A DNA stretch of 64,000 nt from NCBI RefSeq assembly GCF_039535095.1, contig NZ_BAAAWN010000001.1, positions 4,898,001-4,962,000 of the forward strand, written 5' to 3'. Numbering within the stretch: position 1 is the stretch's first letter; the number at the start of each line of letters is the position of its first letter. The notes under the pieces are model-generated. The model saw only the letters and a program-made list of their open reading frames with translations, was not told the origin of the DNA and did not search any database. The stretch is from Arthrobacter ramosus (GTDB lineage: Bacteria > Actinomycetota > Actinomycetes > Actinomycetales > Micrococcaceae). Positions 31,966 through 40,819 of this stretch are shown here, in pieces. Position numbers and translations under genes: made by a program.

Positions 31966-33917
31966 TGCGCACGGGAATCGCCACGGTCTGCCTCTCCGGC
32001 ACGCTCAAGGAAAAGATGCAGGCCTGTGCCATCGCCGGCTTCGACGGCATCGAGATCTTCGAACAGGATCTCGTCACCTCGCCGCTCAGCCCGGAGGATG
32101 TGCGGAAGATGGCCGCGGACCTTGGACTCGGCCTGGACCTCTACCAGCCGTTCCGCGACTTCGACAGCGTCTCCGAAGACATCCTGCAGGAAAACCTGCG
32201 CCGGGCGGATGCCAAGTTCAAGCTCATGTCCCGCCTCGGCATGGACACCATCCTGGTGTGCACCAATGTGGGAACCGCCACGATCGACGACGACGACCTC
32301 CGGGCCGAGCAGCTCTCCCGACTGGCGGAATTGGCCGGGGACCACGGCGTCAAAGTAGCGTACGAGGCCCTGGCCTGGGGCAAATACGTCAACGATTACG
32401 AGCACGCGCACCGCTTGGTGGACACGGTGGACCACCCCAACCTGGGCACGTGCCTGGACTCCTTCCACATCCTTTCCCGTGACTGGGATACCGCGCCCAT
32501 CGAGGCCATCAAGCCCGAGAAGATCTTCTTCGTCCAGGTGGCCGACGCCCCGAAGCTCTCCATGGATGTGTTGTCCTGGAGCCGCCATTACCGCGTCTTC
32601 CCGGGCGAAGGACAGTTCGAACTGGCCAAGTTCATGGGCCACGTGGCCCGCGCGGGCTACTCCGGCCCGGTCTCGCTGGAGGTCTTCAACGACGTCTTCC
32701 GCCAATCCGATGTGGAGCGCACCGCCGTCGACGCGATGCGCTCGCTGATCTGGCTTGAGGAACAAAGCGCCAAGTGGCTCGATGCGAACGCGGCGTCCCT
32801 CGCGGCGGGAGCCGCCAGCGGTGACTCGCCCGCCAACGCTGCCGGCCGCCGTCGTTATCCCATGGAACTGGCCACGCTGCCCAAGGTGGCCGAACCGGCA
32901 GGCTTCAACTTCGCCGAGGTCAAAACCGATGAGCCCGCGCAACTCGAAACGCTTTTGGGCCAGCTCGGCTTCGAATTCGACGGCCGGCACCGGACCAAGG
33001 ACGTGCAGTTGTGGTCCATGGGGCAGGCGCGCGTCATCATCAACGAACAGGCGCCCTCGCACAGTGAACCCGCCATCGCGGCGCTGGGGTTCGACGTCGA
33101 CTCTCCCGTGATTGCCTCGGCCCGGGCCCAGCAACTCAAGGCCCCCGTGGTGCCACGCAAAGTCCAGGCGGACGAGGAAGTGTTCCAAGGCATCGCCGCC
33201 CCGGACTCCACCGAGATCTTCCTGTGCCAAGGCAGCCCGGACGGGACGGCGGCATGGACGCATGAGTTCGGCGAAGGCCTCGAGCACCCTTCGGCGGGAG
33301 CGCAAGCGGTGATCGACCACGTGAACCTCGCCCAGCCCTGGCAGCACTTCGACGAAGCAGTCCTCTTCTACACGAGTGCCCTCGCACTGGAACCTCAGCC
33401 GTTCGCCGAAGTGGCGAGCCCCAGCGGCCTGGTGCGCTCGCAGGTCATGGTGACGTCGGACCGAGCCGTGCGCCTGGTCCTGAACCTCGCTCCCGTGCTT
33501 CAGCAGGAACCCGGCCAGCAGGAACCCGGCCAGCAGGGACCCGGCCAGCAAGGCAACGGCGCCCGCAAGAGCTACCAGGAACACATCGCCTTCGCAGTGG
33601 ATGACCTCGTGGCCACGGCCCGGGCGGCGCAGGCACGCGGACTCGACTTCCTGCAGATTCCGGCGAATTACTACGAGGACCTGGATGCGCGCTTCGCGCT
33701 GGATCCTGCCTTCCTGGCCACCCTCAAGGAACTGAACCTTCTCTACGACAGGGATGCCAACGGTGAATTCCTTCACTTCTACACCGCCACGGTGGGCAAC
33801 GTGTTCTTCGAAATGGTGGAACGCCGCGGCAACTACGACGGGTACGGCGCCCCCAACGCCCCCGTGCGGCACGCCGTCCAATACGACTCGGTTCACGCGC
33901 ACAACCTGCACCGCTGA
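31965..33917 (+). CDS. qsuB: 3-dehydroshikimate dehydratase fused to an HPPD-like domain (QsuB-type)
   Basis: A 650-residue bifunctional-type enzyme that dehydrates 3-dehydroshikimate to protocatechuate. The N-terminal xylose-isomerase-like TIM barrel (about 1-265) has metal ligands in VKVAYEALAW near 125, LGTCLDSFHIL near 157, VQVADAP near 190 and VSLEVFND near 240. The C-terminal half (about 300-645) carries VOC/4-hydroxyphenylpyruvate-dioxygenase-like motifs, YDHVNLAQ-like HVNLAQPWQHFDEAV, QEHIAFAV and FFEMVERRG. The role of this half in QsuB is not settled. Odd: a low-complexity insert of repeated Q-Q-x-P-G units near residues 513-530, from a repeated 15-base unit. Confidence 0.9.
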   Translation: MRTGIATVCLSGTLKEKMQACAIAGFDGIEIFEQDLVTSPLSPEDVRKMAADLGLGLDLYQPFRDFDSVSEDILQENLRRADAKFKLMSRLGMDTILVCTNVGTATIDDDDLRAEQLSRLAELAGDHGVKVAYEALAWGKYVNDYEHAHRLVDTVDHPNLGTCLDSFHILSRDWDTAPIEAIKPEKIFFVQVADAPKLSMDVLSWSRHYRVFPGEGQFELAKFMGHVARAGYSGPVSLEVFNDVFRQSDVERTAVDAMRSLIWLEEQSAKWLDANAASLAAGAASGDSPANAAGRRRYPMELATLPKVAEPAGFNFAEVKTDEPAQLETLLGQLGFEFDGRHRTKDVQLWSMGQARVIINEQAPSHSEPAIAALGFDVDSPVIASARAQQLKAPVVPRKVQADEEVFQGIAAPDSTEIFLCQGSPDGTAAWTHEFGEGLEHPSAGAQAVIDHVNLAQPWQHFDEAVLFYTSALALEPQPFAEVASPSGLVRSQVMVTSDRAVRLVLNLAPVLQQEPGQQEPGQQGPGQQGNGARKSYQEHIAFAVDDLVATARAAQARGLDFLQIPANYYEDLDARFALDPAFLATLKELNLLYDRDANGEFLHFYTATVGNVFFEMVERRGNYDGYGAPNAPVRHAVQYDSVHAHNLHR

Positions 33918-33968
33918 ACAGAAACGCAAGCAGAAACCAGGAAAGCAACCACCCGAAAGGAGCCGGCC

Positions 33969-34847
33969 GTGCTGCTAGACGCAAATGCCGGGCACTACCA
34001 AGACGACGACGAGCTCGTACCGGCGGCCGAACCGCATGCCGCCCACGCGCCGTCGGACGCCGCCGTCGAAACCCAAGCGGATCTCAGCGCCGAGATCAAG
34101 GCCATCGGCGAAGCGTACGCCCGGGCGCTCAAGGACGGTGGTGCGCCGGAGACCCAGCCCCGCCTTGACTTCGCGCCGTACCGCAGCAGCATCCTGCGCC
34201 ACCCCACCAAGAGCCTGCACCACGCCGATCCGGAGACCATCGAGCTGTACTCGCCGGCGTTCGGGCATCAGGACGTGCACGCCTTGGAATCCGACCTCAC
34301 CATCCAGCACAACGGCGAACCCCAGGGCGAGCGGATCATCGTGCAAGGCAAAGTGCTCGACGGCGACGGCCGCCCGGTTGCCGGCCAGCTTGTGGAGATC
34401 TGGCAGGCCAACGCCGCCGGCCGCTACATCCACAAGCGCGACCAGCACCCCGCCCCGCTCGACCCGAACTTCACCGGCGTCGGACGCTGCATCACCGGAC
34501 CGGACGGCTCCTACCGCTTCACCACCATCAAGCCCGGCGCCTACCCGTGGAAGAACCACCTCAACGCCTGGCGGCCGGCGCACATCCACTTCTCGATGTT
34601 CGGCACGGATTTCACGCAGCGCATCGTCACCCAGATGTACTTCCCGGGTGACCAGTTGTTCCCCCTGGACCCCATTTACCAATCGATCGTGGACCAGGAC
34701 GCCCGCGACCGCCTCGTCGCCAAGTACGACCACGAGCTGACGAGCCCCGAGTGGGCCCTCGGCTACAACTGGGACATTGTCCTGAGCGGGTCGAAGCGGA
34801 CCTGGACCGAAAACGAAGCCTTTGGCGACGCCGGGGATGAGGAGTAG
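33969..34847 (+). CDS. pcaH: protocatechuate 3,4-dioxygenase beta subunit
   Basis: A 292-residue iron(III) subunit of the enzyme that opens the ring of protocatechuate to 3-carboxy-cis,cis-muconate. The iron ligands are visible: Tyr in AAGRYIHKRDQH near 155, Tyr in PGAYPWKNH near 194, and the two His in RPAHIHFSMFG near 207. The N-terminus is about 50 residues longer than in Pseudomonas enzymes and rich in Asp, Glu and Ala. Start GTG at 33969 with AAAGGAG upstream. It lies 3 bases before pcaG. Confidence 0.95.
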   Translation: MLLDANAGHYQDDDELVPAAEPHAAHAPSDAAVETQADLSAEIKAIGEAYARALKDGGAPETQPRLDFAPYRSSILRHPTKSLHHADPETIELYSPAFGHQDVHALESDLTIQHNGEPQGERIIVQGKVLDGDGRPVAGQLVEIWQANAAGRYIHKRDQHPAPLDPNFTGVGRCITGPDGSYRFTTIKPGAYPWKNHLNAWRPAHIHFSMFGTDFTQRIVTQMYFPGDQLFPLDPIYQSIVDQDARDRLVAKYDHELTSPEWALGYNWDIVLSGSKRTWTENEAFGDAGDEE

Positions 34848-34850
34848 ACC

Positions 34851-35417
34851 ATGAGCAAGCTGACACCCACACCCGGCCAGACTGTTGGCCCGTTCTACGG
34901 CTATGCCCTCCCCTTTAATAAGGACAACGAGCTCCTCGCTCCGGGCAGCGCCGGAAGCATCCGCCTGCAAGGCACCGTGTACGACGGCGCCGGAGACGCC
35001 ATCCCGGACGCCATCCTGGAGATCTGGCAGCCCGACGCCGAAGGCAAGGTGGTCCAGCGAACCGGTTCCCTGGTCCGCGATGGCTACACGTTCACCGGCT
35101 GGGGCCGCGCCGCGGTAGGCAACTCCGGCGTCTTCTCCTTCACCACGGTCAACCCCGGACCCACGGAAGCGGGAGCGGCTCCGTTTATCTCGGTTGCCGT
35201 CTTCGCCCGTGGCCTCATGAACCGCCTGTTCACCCGCATCTACTTGCCGGAAAACGAGGAAGCGCTCGCGGCGGATCCGCTGCTCAGCTCCCTCGATCCC
35301 GAGCGCCGGAGCACCCTGATCGCACGCCGCGACGCGGATGGCGGACTCACCTGGGACCTGCGCCTGCAAGGCGGGAACGAGACTGTCTTTCTCGATTTCG
35401 AAGGCGCCTCCCAGTGA
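34851..35417 (+). CDS. pcaG: protocatechuate 3,4-dioxygenase alpha subunit
   Basis: A 188-residue partner subunit of PcaH with the same beta-sandwich fold but no iron ligands. It starts MSKLTPTPGQTVGPFYGYAL and has DAILEIWQPDAEGK near residue 47, RAAVGNSGVFSFTTVNPG near 83 and IYLPENEEA near 128. The stop overlaps the pcaB start (35414-35417). Together with PcaH it forms the alpha-beta protomer. Confidence 0.95.
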   Translation: MSKLTPTPGQTVGPFYGYALPFNKDNELLAPGSAGSIRLQGTVYDGAGDAIPDAILEIWQPDAEGKVVQRTGSLVRDGYTFTGWGRAAVGNSGVFSFTTVNPGPTEAGAAPFISVAVFARGLMNRLFTRIYLPENEEALAADPLLSSLDPERRSTLIARRDADGGLTWDLRLQGGNETVFLDFEGASQ

Positions 35418-36859
35418 GTGGCGACGGCGATTTCGGGCTGCTCAGCCCGGTTTCGGCATCGCCCGCCGTGGTGGCGCTGACGGGTGACCGTGCGGTGATC
35501 GCGGCCATCCTCGACGTCGAGACCGCCTGGGCATCCGTGCTCGAAGAGGCGGGCTTCGCGCCCGCCGGTTCCGCCGCCGTCGTCACCGAGGCCGCGGAAT
35601 CCTGGGCCTACGACGCCGCTTCCATCGCCGAACGCGCACAAGGCGGCGCGAACCCGGTCATTCCGCTGCTGGCCGATCTCCGGGGCAGGGTCAGGCAGCT
35701 CGACGCCGGGCATCCCGGCGGGTCCATCGGCGCGCTTGCCGCTGTGCACACCTCCCTGACCAGCCAAGACGTCCTGGATTCGGCCCTGATGCTGCTCGCG
35801 CACCGCGTGGTTTCCGCGCTTCTCGCCGAAGTACAAGGCACGACGACGGCGCTCGCCGCCCTTGCGGCACAGCATGCGGACACGCTGTGCGTGGGCAGGA
35901 GTCTGACGCAGCATGCGCTTCCGTTCACCTTCGGACTCAGGGCGGCGCAGTGGTTCCATGGAGTGGCCGCCGCGGCCCGTCGCCTTGAATCCCTGGAGTT
36001 GCCCGTGCAGTTCGGCGGGGCCGGCGGCACCCTGGCGGCCGGTACTTTACTCACGGAAGGCTCGTCGTCGAGCCCCTTTGCGCTTGCCGATGCCTTGGCC
36101 GGGAAGCTGGGACTGGCTCCCGCTCCCGCGCCGTGGCACACGAACCGCCTGGCTGTCACTGGACTCGGCGACGCCGTGGCTTCCCTCACGGACTCCTTCG
36201 GCAAGATCGCCTCGGACCTGCTGTTCCTCAGCCGCCCCGAGGTTGCCGAGCTGGGCGAGCCCCTTGCCGCGGGTCGGGGCGTTTCCTCTGCCATGCCGCA
36301 AAAGCAGAACCCGGTGTTGTCCGTGCTGATCCGCAGCGCAGCTCTCCAGGCTCCCGGGCTGGCAGCGCAGTTGCACCTTGCGGCAGCGAACTTCAACGAC
36401 GAACGCCCGGACGGTGCCTGGCACAGCGAATGGCAGGCCTTGCGGGGCTTACTCCGGCTCGCACTTGGCGCCGCCACCCACTTGCGCGAACTTGCCGAAG
36501 GGCTCCGCATCTTTCCCGAGGCGATGCGCCGCAACCTGGACATCTCCGGGCCATTGCTGCTCAGCGAAGCTGTTGCATCCTCCGTTGCTCCGCTCCTCGG
36601 CGCGGACAGGAGCGACGCAAAGGCGCGACTGCAAGCCGTCGTCGACGAGACCCTGCAAGCTCCGGTGGTGGAGCAGGCCCGCATCTACACCAAGCTCCTC
36701 CGCGAAGCCGTGCCGGCCAGCAAGCTGTCCGACGAGGAACTGAAGGCACTTTTGGACCCTGCGAACTACGTCGGAGAGGCCGCCGAGATCGGCCGTCGCA
36801 TCCTCGCCGCGTACCCCGAATTCACACACACCAATCCGAAGGGAGCCGATCGTGGCTAA
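35414..36859 (+). CDS. pcaB: 3-carboxy-cis,cis-muconate cycloisomerase
   Basis: A 481-residue member of the fumarase/aspartase superfamily, which lactonises 3-carboxymuconate to 4-carboxymuconolactone. Family motifs are the SLTSQDVLDSALML-like stretch near 115, the active-site region VGRSLTQHALPFTFG near 160 and the loop SSAMPQKQNPVLSVL near 293 (matching the GSSxMPxKxNP signature). GTG start overlapping the pcaG stop. The last 8 bases overlap the pcaD start. Confidence 0.94.
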   Translation: MSGDGDFGLLSPVSASPAVVALTGDRAVIAAILDVETAWASVLEEAGFAPAGSAAVVTEAAESWAYDAASIAERAQGGANPVIPLLADLRGRVRQLDAGHPGGSIGALAAVHTSLTSQDVLDSALMLLAHRVVSALLAEVQGTTTALAALAAQHADTLCVGRSLTQHALPFTFGLRAAQWFHGVAAAARRLESLELPVQFGGAGGTLAAGTLLTEGSSSSPFALADALAGKLGLAPAPAPWHTNRLAVTGLGDAVASLTDSFGKIASDLLFLSRPEVAELGEPLAAGRGVSSAMPQKQNPVLSVLIRSAALQAPGLAAQLHLAAANFNDERPDGAWHSEWQALRGLLRLALGAATHLRELAEGLRIFPEAMRRNLDISGPLLLSEAVASSVAPLLGADRSDAKARLQAVVDETLQAPVVEQARIYTKLLREAVPASKLSDEELKALLDPANYVGEAAEIGRRILAAYPEFTHTNPKGADRG

Positions 36860-37667
36860 GCCCATCGTCAAGGCGGTGTTGCTGTCCCCGCAGCGCACCC
36901 TCGGGGAGAAGCCGCTCCTGGTGGTGGGGCCCTCGCTCGGAACGTCCACGGTGCTGTGGAGCGAGACGGCAGCCCTGCTCGGCGGTGAGTTCGACGTCAT
37001 CGGCTGGGACCTTCCCGGCCATGGAGTCTCACCCGTGGCCTCCGAAACGTTCAGCGTCGCCGAGCTCGCCGACGCTGTGGTGGACCTCGTGGACTCGATC
37101 GCGCCCGGCGCTGTGTTCCACTACGCCGGGGATTCCCTTGGCGGCGCCACCGGCCTGCAGCTCGGCATCAAACACGCAGAGCGGCTCAAAACCTTGTCCG
37201 TGCAGTGCACCGGAGCGAAACTCGGTACGCCGGAGGGATGGCTGGAACGCGCCGAAACCGTTCGTGCGCAAGGCACCGCGGTGATGATCCAGGGTTCCGC
37301 GCTGCGCTGGTTCGCTCCGGGTTTCATGGATCGCCAGCCCGTGGTCAGCAGCCGTCTCCTGAACACACTGCGGGACGCCGACCGCTTCAGCTACGCCTTC
37401 TGCTGCGAGGCGCTTGCCGGATTCGACGTCCGCTCCGAGCTCGGCAGCATCACCGTCCCCACGCAGGCGCTGGCCGGCGTCGAGGACACTGTTGCGCCGC
37501 CGTCGTTCGCTGAAGAAATTGCGGACGGCATCAACGCCGGATTCAACAGAGCCGGCGGCACTGCTGTCGCTATTGCGCTCGACGGCGTCGGGCACCTTGC
37601 GCCCGCGGAGGCGCCCGCCGTCGTCGCGGACCTCATGCGGACGTTCATGACGGAGGCCGGAAAATGA
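36852..37667 (+). CDS. pcaD: 3-oxoadipate enol-lactonase
   Basis: A 271-residue alpha/beta hydrolase that opens 3-oxoadipate enol-lactone to 3-oxoadipate. The oxyanion region LLVVGPSLGTSTVLW is near residue 17, the nucleophile elbow YAGDSLGGATG near 98 (catalytic Ser), the acid in LAGVEDTVAPP near 214 and the His in GVGHLAPAE near 250. It is separate from pcaC here, whereas many actinobacteria carry a pcaL fusion. The stop overlaps the ATG of pcaC. Confidence 0.93.
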   Translation: MAKPIVKAVLLSPQRTLGEKPLLVVGPSLGTSTVLWSETAALLGGEFDVIGWDLPGHGVSPVASETFSVAELADAVVDLVDSIAPGAVFHYAGDSLGGATGLQLGIKHAERLKTLSVQCTGAKLGTPEGWLERAETVRAQGTAVMIQGSALRWFAPGFMDRQPVVSSRLLNTLRDADRFSYAFCCEALAGFDVRSELGSITVPTQALAGVEDTVAPPSFAEEIADGINAGFNRAGGTAVAIALDGVGHLAPAEAPAVVADLMRTFMTEAGK

Positions 37668-38125
37668 GCACTGATTCTTCGCGCGGCGCCGTTCAGCGCG
37701 ACGCCACCTCGCAGGAAATCTACGACGCCGGCATGGTGGTCCGCCGTGAAGTGCTCGGCGACGCGCACGTGGACCGCGCCAACGCCAAGAAGGACGAATT
37801 CACCGAGGACTTCCAGGACATGATCACCCGCATCGCCTGGGGCGGCATTTGGACCCGCCCGGGCCTGACGCGGCAGATGCGCTCGGCCGTCACCATCACC
37901 GCGATGGTGGCGCACGGGCATTGGGAAGAACTGGCCATGCACATCCGCGCGGCCATCACGAACGGGCTGAGCAGGGTCGAAATCAAGGAAATCCTGCTGC
38001 AGACCGCCATCTATTGCGGAGTTCCCTCCGCCAACACCGCATTCAAGACCGCGCAAGGCGTTTTCGCGGAACTCGACGAGACCTCCGAATCCCCCGAACC
38101 CGCGAGCCCCACCCCACCCAACTGA
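37664..38125 (+). CDS. pcaC: 4-carboxymuconolactone decarboxylase
   Basis: A 153-residue helical decarboxylase making 3-oxoadipate enol-lactone. It has RREVLGDAHVDRANAKKDEF near residue 26, AWGGIWTRPGLTRQMRS near 60, MVAHGHWEELAMHIRAA near 82 with the AhpD-like core, and the end EILLQTAIYCGVPSANTAF. ATGA overlap with pcaD. Its stop codon lies inside the palindromic element that starts at 38118, which suggests the element inserted at, or supplies, the 3' end of the gene. Confidence 0.95.
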   Translation: MSTDSSRGAVQRDATSQEIYDAGMVVRREVLGDAHVDRANAKKDEFTEDFQDMITRIAWGGIWTRPGLTRQMRSAVTITAMVAHGHWEELAMHIRAAITNGLSRVEIKEILLQTAIYCGVPSANTAFKTAQGVFAELDETSESPEPASPTPPN

Positions 38126-38182
38126 CTCGCATTAGATGTCGTTTTGAGCCCTCATAACGACATTAACTGCGAGCTAGTTGGG
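38118..38182. repeat. intergenic palindromic element, family A, copy 2
   Basis: The ends CCAACT-gact-CGCA and TGCG-agct-AGTTGG are exact complements apart from the 4-base internal loops, and the core ATGTCGTT (38136-38143) pairs with AACGACAT (38156-38163) around a 12-base loop. It shares the loop length, the AACGACA and AACTGC-x-AGCTAGTTGGG segments with the element at 20845-20910. It spans the pcaC stop codon and part of the pcaC-pcaF gap. Confidence 0.78.
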
Positions 38183-38207
38183 ACTACTGACACTTAGAGG
38201 AGACCCC

Positions 38208-39452
38208 ATGAACCAGGCGTATGTGTACGACGCCGTGCGCACACCTTTTGGAAAGTTCGGTTCCGGCCTTGCCGGGGTGCGGCCGGATGACCTCGCGGCC
38301 CACGTGGTGCGCGAGGCCGTGAAGCGCGCGCCGGATTTGGACGTCGAGCGGATCGACGAGGTGGTGTTCGGCAACGCCAACGGCGCCGGCGAGGAGAACC
38401 GCAATATCGCCCGCATGGCCACCCTCCTGGCCGGACTCCCGACGTCGATCCCGGGCACCACGGTCAACCGCTTGTGCGGCTCTTCCTTGGACGCCGCGAT
38501 CATCGCCTCCCGCCAGATCAACGCCGGCGACGCCGAGCTCATGTTGGTGGGCGGCGCCGAGTCCATGTCCCGTGCACCCTGGGTGCTGCCCAAGACCTCC
38601 AAGCCGTACCCGGCCGGCGACATGACCCTGGCCTCCACTACCCTGGGCTGGCGCCTGGTGAACCCGGCGATGCCCAAGGACTGGACCATTTCCCTCGGCG
38701 AGGCCACGGAGCGCCTGCGCGAGAAGTACGGAATCACCCGGGAGCGGCAGGACGAGTTCGCAGCGGCCTCGCACAACCTTGCCGCCGCGGCGTGGGACGA
38801 AGGCTTCTACGACCAGTTGGTCACCCAGGTTCCGGGCACGGAGTTGGTCCGCGACGAAGGCATCCGGGCGGGTTCGACGGCGGAGAAGCTCGGCGGGCTC
38901 AAGACGGTGTTCCGTCCGGAATCCAGCGACGCTGCCGCAGGTAAGACAACAGGCGGCACGGTCACGGCGGGAAACGCTTCTCCGCTGTCCGACGGCGCCT
39001 CCGCGGCCTGGATCGGCAGCGAAAGCGCCGCGGGGCTGCTCGGGCTGGAGCCGCTCGCCCGCATCGCCGGCCGTGGGGCCCACGGAAACGATCCCCAGTT
39101 CTTCGGCTACGCCCCGGTGGAGGCCGCCAAGAAGGCGCTCGCGAAGGCGGGCATCGGCTGGGACCAGGTGGGCACCGTCGAACTTAACGAAGCGTTCGCC
39201 GCGCAGTCCCTGGCCTGCATCGATGCGTGGGGGATCGACCCGTCCATCGTGAACCGGCACGGCGGCGCGATCGCGATGGGCCACCCGCTGGGCGCCTCCG
39301 GCACCCGGATCCTGGGGACCTTGGCCCGCAGCCTTCAGGCTTCCGGTGAGCGTTGGGGTGTCGCGGCGATCTGCATCGGTGTCGGGCAGGGCCTGGCCGT
39401 CGTGCTTGAGAACGTCAGTGCCGGAGTTACGGCACAATCGGTGAAGGGCTAG
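38208..39452 (+). CDS. pcaF: 3-oxoadipyl-CoA thiolase
   Basis: A 414-residue thiolase that splits 3-oxoadipyl-CoA into succinyl-CoA and acetyl-CoA. The nucleophile Cys is in VNRLCGSSLDA near residue 88, and the C-terminal motifs NRHGGAIAMGHPLGASGTR near 350 and ICIGVGQG near 385 give the catalytic His and Cys. The start at 38208 has AGAGGAG upstream; the longer frame from 38178 runs into the palindromic element. It precedes pcaI by 4 bases. An identical-family degradative thiolase of fatty acids is excluded by context rather than by sequence. Confidence 0.92.
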   Translation: MNQAYVYDAVRTPFGKFGSGLAGVRPDDLAAHVVREAVKRAPDLDVERIDEVVFGNANGAGEENRNIARMATLLAGLPTSIPGTTVNRLCGSSLDAAIIASRQINAGDAELMLVGGAESMSRAPWVLPKTSKPYPAGDMTLASTTLGWRLVNPAMPKDWTISLGEATERLREKYGITRERQDEFAAASHNLAAAAWDEGFYDQLVTQVPGTELVRDEGIRAGSTAEKLGGLKTVFRPESSDAAAGKTTGGTVTAGNASPLSDGASAAWIGSESAAGLLGLEPLARIAGRGAHGNDPQFFGYAPVEAAKKALAKAGIGWDQVGTVELNEAFAAQSLACIDAWGIDPSIVNRHGGAIAMGHPLGASGTRILGTLARSLQASGERWGVAAICIGVGQGLAVVLENVSAGVTAQSVKG

Positions 39453-39456
39453 GGCA

Positions 39457-40116
39457 ATGCTGAAATTCATTGACACGGTCGGCGAAGCAGTCGCCGGCAT
39501 CAAGGACGGCTCCACCGTCATGATCGGAGGCTTCGGAAACGCGGGCCAGCCGTTCGAACTCATCGACGCGCTGCTCGATTCCGGCGCCACCGACCTCACC
39601 GTGGTGAACAACAACGCGGGCCAGGGGGACCAGGGCCTTGCACTGCTCATCAAGGAAGGACGGGTCCGCAAAATGATCTGCTCCTTCCCGCGCCAGTCCG
39701 ATTCCTGGCACTTCGACGCCAAGTACAAGGCCGGGGAAATCGAACTGGAACTCGTGCCGCAAGGCAACCTGGCCGAGCGCATCCGGGCGGCGGGCGCAGG
39801 GATTGGCGGGTTCTTCACGCCCACCGGCTACGGCACCATGCTCGCCGAAGGGAAGCACACGCGCTTCCTCGACGGAAAATGGCAAGTGTTCGAGACGCCC
39901 ATCCACGCCGACGTCGCACTCATCAAGGCGCTCAAGGCAGACGGGAAGGGCAACCTCGTGTACCGGAAAACCGCCCGGAATTTCGGCCCCATCATGGCCG
40001 CAGCGGCGAAGCACACCATCGTCCAGGTGTCCGAGATCGTTCCGACCGGTGCCCTGGACCCGGAGAACGTGGTGACCCCCGGAATCTACGTCAACAGCAT
40101 CGTGAAGGTGGCCTGA
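39457..40116 (+). CDS. pcaI: 3-oxoadipate CoA-transferase subunit A
   Basis: A 219-residue alpha subunit of the succinyl-CoA:3-oxoadipate CoA-transferase. It has DGSTVMIGGFGNAGQPFELI near residue 20, the KMICSFPRQSDSW segment near 72 and GIGGFFTPTGYGTMLAEGK near 111, the coenzyme A transferase signature. It is followed by pcaJ after 1 base, and the two form the heterotetramer. Confidence 0.94.
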   Translation: MLKFIDTVGEAVAGIKDGSTVMIGGFGNAGQPFELIDALLDSGATDLTVVNNNAGQGDQGLALLIKEGRVRKMICSFPRQSDSWHFDAKYKAGEIELELVPQGNLAERIRAAGAGIGGFFTPTGYGTMLAEGKHTRFLDGKWQVFETPIHADVALIKALKADGKGNLVYRKTARNFGPIMAAAAKHTIVQVSEIVPTGALDPENVVTPGIYVNSIVKVA

Positions 40117-40117
40117 C

Positions 40118-40804
40118 ATGAGCAACCAAACCTCAACAACACCCTTGGGCCGTGACGATTTGGCGCGGCTCGTGGCGCGGGACATCGCTCCGGGCTCGTT
40201 CGTGAACCTCGGCATAGGTCAGCCTACGCTCGTCTCCAACTACCTCACAGAAGAGCAGAACATCACTCTCCACACGGAGAACGGGATGCTCGGGATGGGC
40301 CCTGAGGCCAAGGGGGACGAGATCGACGGCGACCTCATCAACGCCGGCAAGATCCCCGTCACCGAGCTCCCCGGCGCTTCGTATTTCCACCATGCCGATT
40401 CCTTCGCGATCATGCGCGGCGGCCATTTGGATATCTGTGTGCTCGGCGCTTTCCAGGTGTCCGCCAAGGGCGACCTCGCCAATTGGCACACCGGAGCACC
40501 GGACGCCATCCCGGCCGTCGGCGGTGCGATGGACCTGGCCACGGGCGCGAAGGACGTGTTCGTCATGATGACGCTCCTGACCCGCGAGGGCGGGTCCAAA
40601 CTCGTGGAGCACTGCAGCTACCCGCTTACGGGCGTGGGCTGCGTGACCCGCGTGTACACGGACAAAGCGGTCTTCCTGATAGGGCCCGACGGCGTGACCG
40701 TGCGTGAGACGTTCGGCTGCACCTTCGAAGAGCTCCAAGCCATGGTGCCGGTCCCGCTGGTGCCGTTCGACGAGAAGGCGGCCGGCGCCGTCGTCGGCGT
40801 CTAG
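40118..40804 (+). CDS. pcaJ: 3-oxoadipate CoA-transferase subunit B
   Basis: A 228-residue beta subunit. The catalytic Glu lies in HTENGMLGMGP near residue 52, and the family pattern FVNLGIGQPTLVSNYL is near 28 and GGHLDICVLGAFQVS near 108. The product activates 3-oxoadipate with CoA from succinyl-CoA for cleavage by PcaF. It is the last structural gene of the train and is separated from pcaR by a strong hairpin at 40820-40882. Confidence 0.94.
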   Translation: MSNQTSTTPLGRDDLARLVARDIAPGSFVNLGIGQPTLVSNYLTEEQNITLHTENGMLGMGPEAKGDEIDGDLINAGKIPVTELPGASYFHHADSFAIMRGGHLDICVLGAFQVSAKGDLANWHTGAPDAIPAVGGAMDLATGAKDVFVMMTLLTREGGSKLVEHCSYPLTGVGCVTRVYTDKAVFLIGPDGVTVRETFGCTFEELQAMVPVPLVPFDEKAAGAVVGV

Positions 40805-40819
40805 CGCGCCTAAAGTCGA

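Noticed and set aside
31734..33929. 731-codon minus-strand frame
   Set aside because: Antisense to the dehydratase fusion gene, which has complete motifs; no ribosome binding site or family similarity.
38184..39824. 546-codon minus-strand frame
   Set aside because: Antisense to pcaF and pcaI with no recognisable motif.
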